Shown: one piece after another, positions 4,111-5,105 of the stretch
Position numbering within the stretch: the first letter of the stretch is position 1
Layout: each line of letters starts with the position of its first letter
From: Vulcanimicrobiota bacterium
GTDB lineage: Bacteria; Vulcanimicrobiota; Vulcanimicrobiia; Vulcanimicrobiales; Vulcanimicrobiaceae
NCBI GenBank assembly: GCA_019237435.1
Contig: JAFAHB010000134.1
Span: forward strand, 1-5,105
Length of the DNA stretch: 5,105 nt
Direction of reading: 5' to 3'
Notes under the pieces: generated by a model
What the model was told of the DNA's origin: nothing
What the model saw: the letters and a program-made list of their open reading frames with translations, nothing else
The model's database searches: none
Made by a program: the position numbers and the translations under genes

Positions 4111-5105
4111 GTGCCGCTATTTGACGATTTGCCGCTTCGGCCGCCCGTCGAACCGATGGAGACGCGGCAAGTCGCGCGAATTCCGCAGGGCGATGAGTGG
4201 ACGTACGAGCCGAAGTGGGACGGTTTTCGCTGCCTTGCGTTTCGCGACCGCAATGCGGTCGAGCTGCAGTCGAAGTCCGGCGAAACGCTAACGCGCTACT
4301 TCCCCGAAATCGTCGAAGCGCTCAAGGCGGCAAGCACGATGCAGTTCGTAACCGATGGCGAGCTGCTGATTGCAAGCGGCGAAACTTCCGATTTCGACGC
4401 GCTGCTTCAGCGCATTCACCCGGCGGAAAGCCGCGTGCGCAGGCTCGCCCACGAGACGCCGGCCTCATACGTTCTCTTCGATCTGCTCGCCGAGAATCGT
4501 AGCGCGCTTTTCAGTCAGAGGCTGCGCGCGCGTCGCAAACGGCTCGAGGCGTTCGTGCAGCGCGACTTTGCGCAGAGCGCAACCGTTCGCATCTCGCCTG
4601 CAACGTCCGACGCTGCTCTCGCGCAGCGCTGGCTCGAGGGAAGCCTCGCGCGGCTCGACGGCGTCATCGCCAAGCGCGACGTACCCTACGCCTTCGGCAG
4701 CCGCGACGCCGTCGTCAAAGTGAAGCGAAGTTACACCGCGGACTGCGTCGTCGGCGGTTTCCGCACCGCCGCCGATGGTTCCGTTGCGTCGTTACTCCTG
4801 GGACTCTACGACGACGAAGGACTGCTCAACCACGTCGGCTTTGTCGGATCGATGAATGCAGCCGAACGCGTCCGCGCCGCCGAGTTGCTCAAGCCGATCG
4901 TCGCGCCGCCGGGCTTTACCGGCGCCGCACCCGGCGGCCCGAGCCGTTGGACTCGCGGCAAAGAAAATGCGTGGTCGCCCGTGCGCCCGCAGGTTGTCGT
5001 GGAGGTCGGCTTCGATCACGTAACCGGACGCCGTTTTCGTCACGCATCGCGATTGCTGCGCTGGCGCCACGATAAGGCGCCGCGTCAGTGCACGATGGAG
5101 CAGTT
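4111..5105 (+). CDS. ATP-dependent DNA ligase, LigC-type (3' end beyond window)
   Basis: A nick-sealing, ATP-using DNA ligase; 331 residues are visible with no stop before the window end. Nucleotidyltransferase motifs in order are KWDGFR with the AMP-accepting Lys35 (motif I), QSKSGE (Ia), DGE at 82-84 (III), YVLFDLL at 120-126 (IIIa), LDGVIAKR with Lys188 (IV) and VVKVKR with Lys203 and Lys205 (V). An OB-fold domain follows from about 208, ending in the RFRHASRLLRWRHDK and CTMEQ signature of this family. Family length is about 350-360, so only 20-30 residues are missing. It probably seals ends processed by the polymerase encoded just upstream. The start is uncertain: GTG at 4111 gives the typical short N-terminus five bases after the previous stop, while TTG at 4102 would overlap that stop by four bases (TTGA), a common coupling arrangement. 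ATG at 4156 looks too late. Confidence 0.92.
   Translation, partial: MPLFDDLPLRPPVEPMETRQVARIPQGDEWTYEPKWDGFRCLAFRDRNAVELQSKSGETLTRYFPEIVEALKAASTMQFVTDGELLIASGETSDFDALLQRIHPAESRVRRLAHETPASYVLFDLLAENRSALFSQRLRARRKRLEAFVQRDFAQSATVRISPATSDAALAQRWLEGSLARLDGVIAKRDVPYAFGSRDAVVKVKRSYTADCVVGGFRTAADGSVASLLLGLYDDEGLLNHVGFVGSMNAAERVRAAELLKPIVAPPGFTGAAPGGPSRWTRGKENAWSPVRPQVVVEVGFDHVTGRRFRHASRLLRWRHDKAPRQCTMEQ

Noticed and set aside
4197..4723. Two plus-strand frames (4197-4502 and 4370-4723) inside the ligase gene
   Set aside because: Arg/Ala-rich out-of-frame translations; the ligase frame is open through to the window end and carries motifs I to V in order.

Overview
The window is GC-rich DNA with GTG starts, bacterial Shine-Dalgarno and terminator signals, and a tRNA gene without an encoded CCA. 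Three things fit an uncultivated soil-type bacterium, possibly Candidatus Eremiobacterota (WPS-2): a GloVer-repeat lipoprotein, a dispersed repeat of the 'CTTCGACTTCGCTC...CGCTCAGGGTGAC' kind, and a split end-joining polymerase/ligase pair. That placement is an inference from gene style; no marker gene here settles it.

Left part (1-1510, minus strand): a 418-residue lipoprotein built of seven GloVer (TIGR03803-type) repeats, with a good ribosome binding site and a plausible sigma70-like promoter. Directly after its stop codon lies the start of a second gene of the same family. That copy has the same leader and lipoprotein signal peptide at an ungapped offset of 1265 bases, but stops after 34 codons. 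This looks like a tandem family, one member of which is broken.

Middle (1510-1985): an intact tRNA-Asn(GTT) on the minus strand, followed without a gap by a strong terminator hairpin. Beyond it is a second copy of the tRNA 3' end (T-arm, acceptor strand and an encoded CCA) with its own terminator. A REP-like dispersed repeat interrupts the T-loop of this copy and is flanked by a 7-base direct repeat. Upstream of the tRNA is a short divergent intergenic stretch ending in a perfect 18-bp palindrome that touches the next gene's start codon.

Right part (1983-5105, plus strand): three tightly packed genes. The first is a secreted alpha/beta hydrolase of the secretory-lipase family with a complete Ser-Asp-His triad. 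Its reading frame runs 97 bases into the second gene, a stand-alone LigD-type polymerase/primase domain. The third is an ATP-dependent DNA ligase of the LigC type, cut by the window end about 20-30 residues before its expected C-terminus. The last two together supply gap filling and sealing for bacterial non-homologous end joining. No Ku gene and no LigD phosphoesterase domain is visible in the window. The lipase has no obvious link to repair and may be in the operon only by position.
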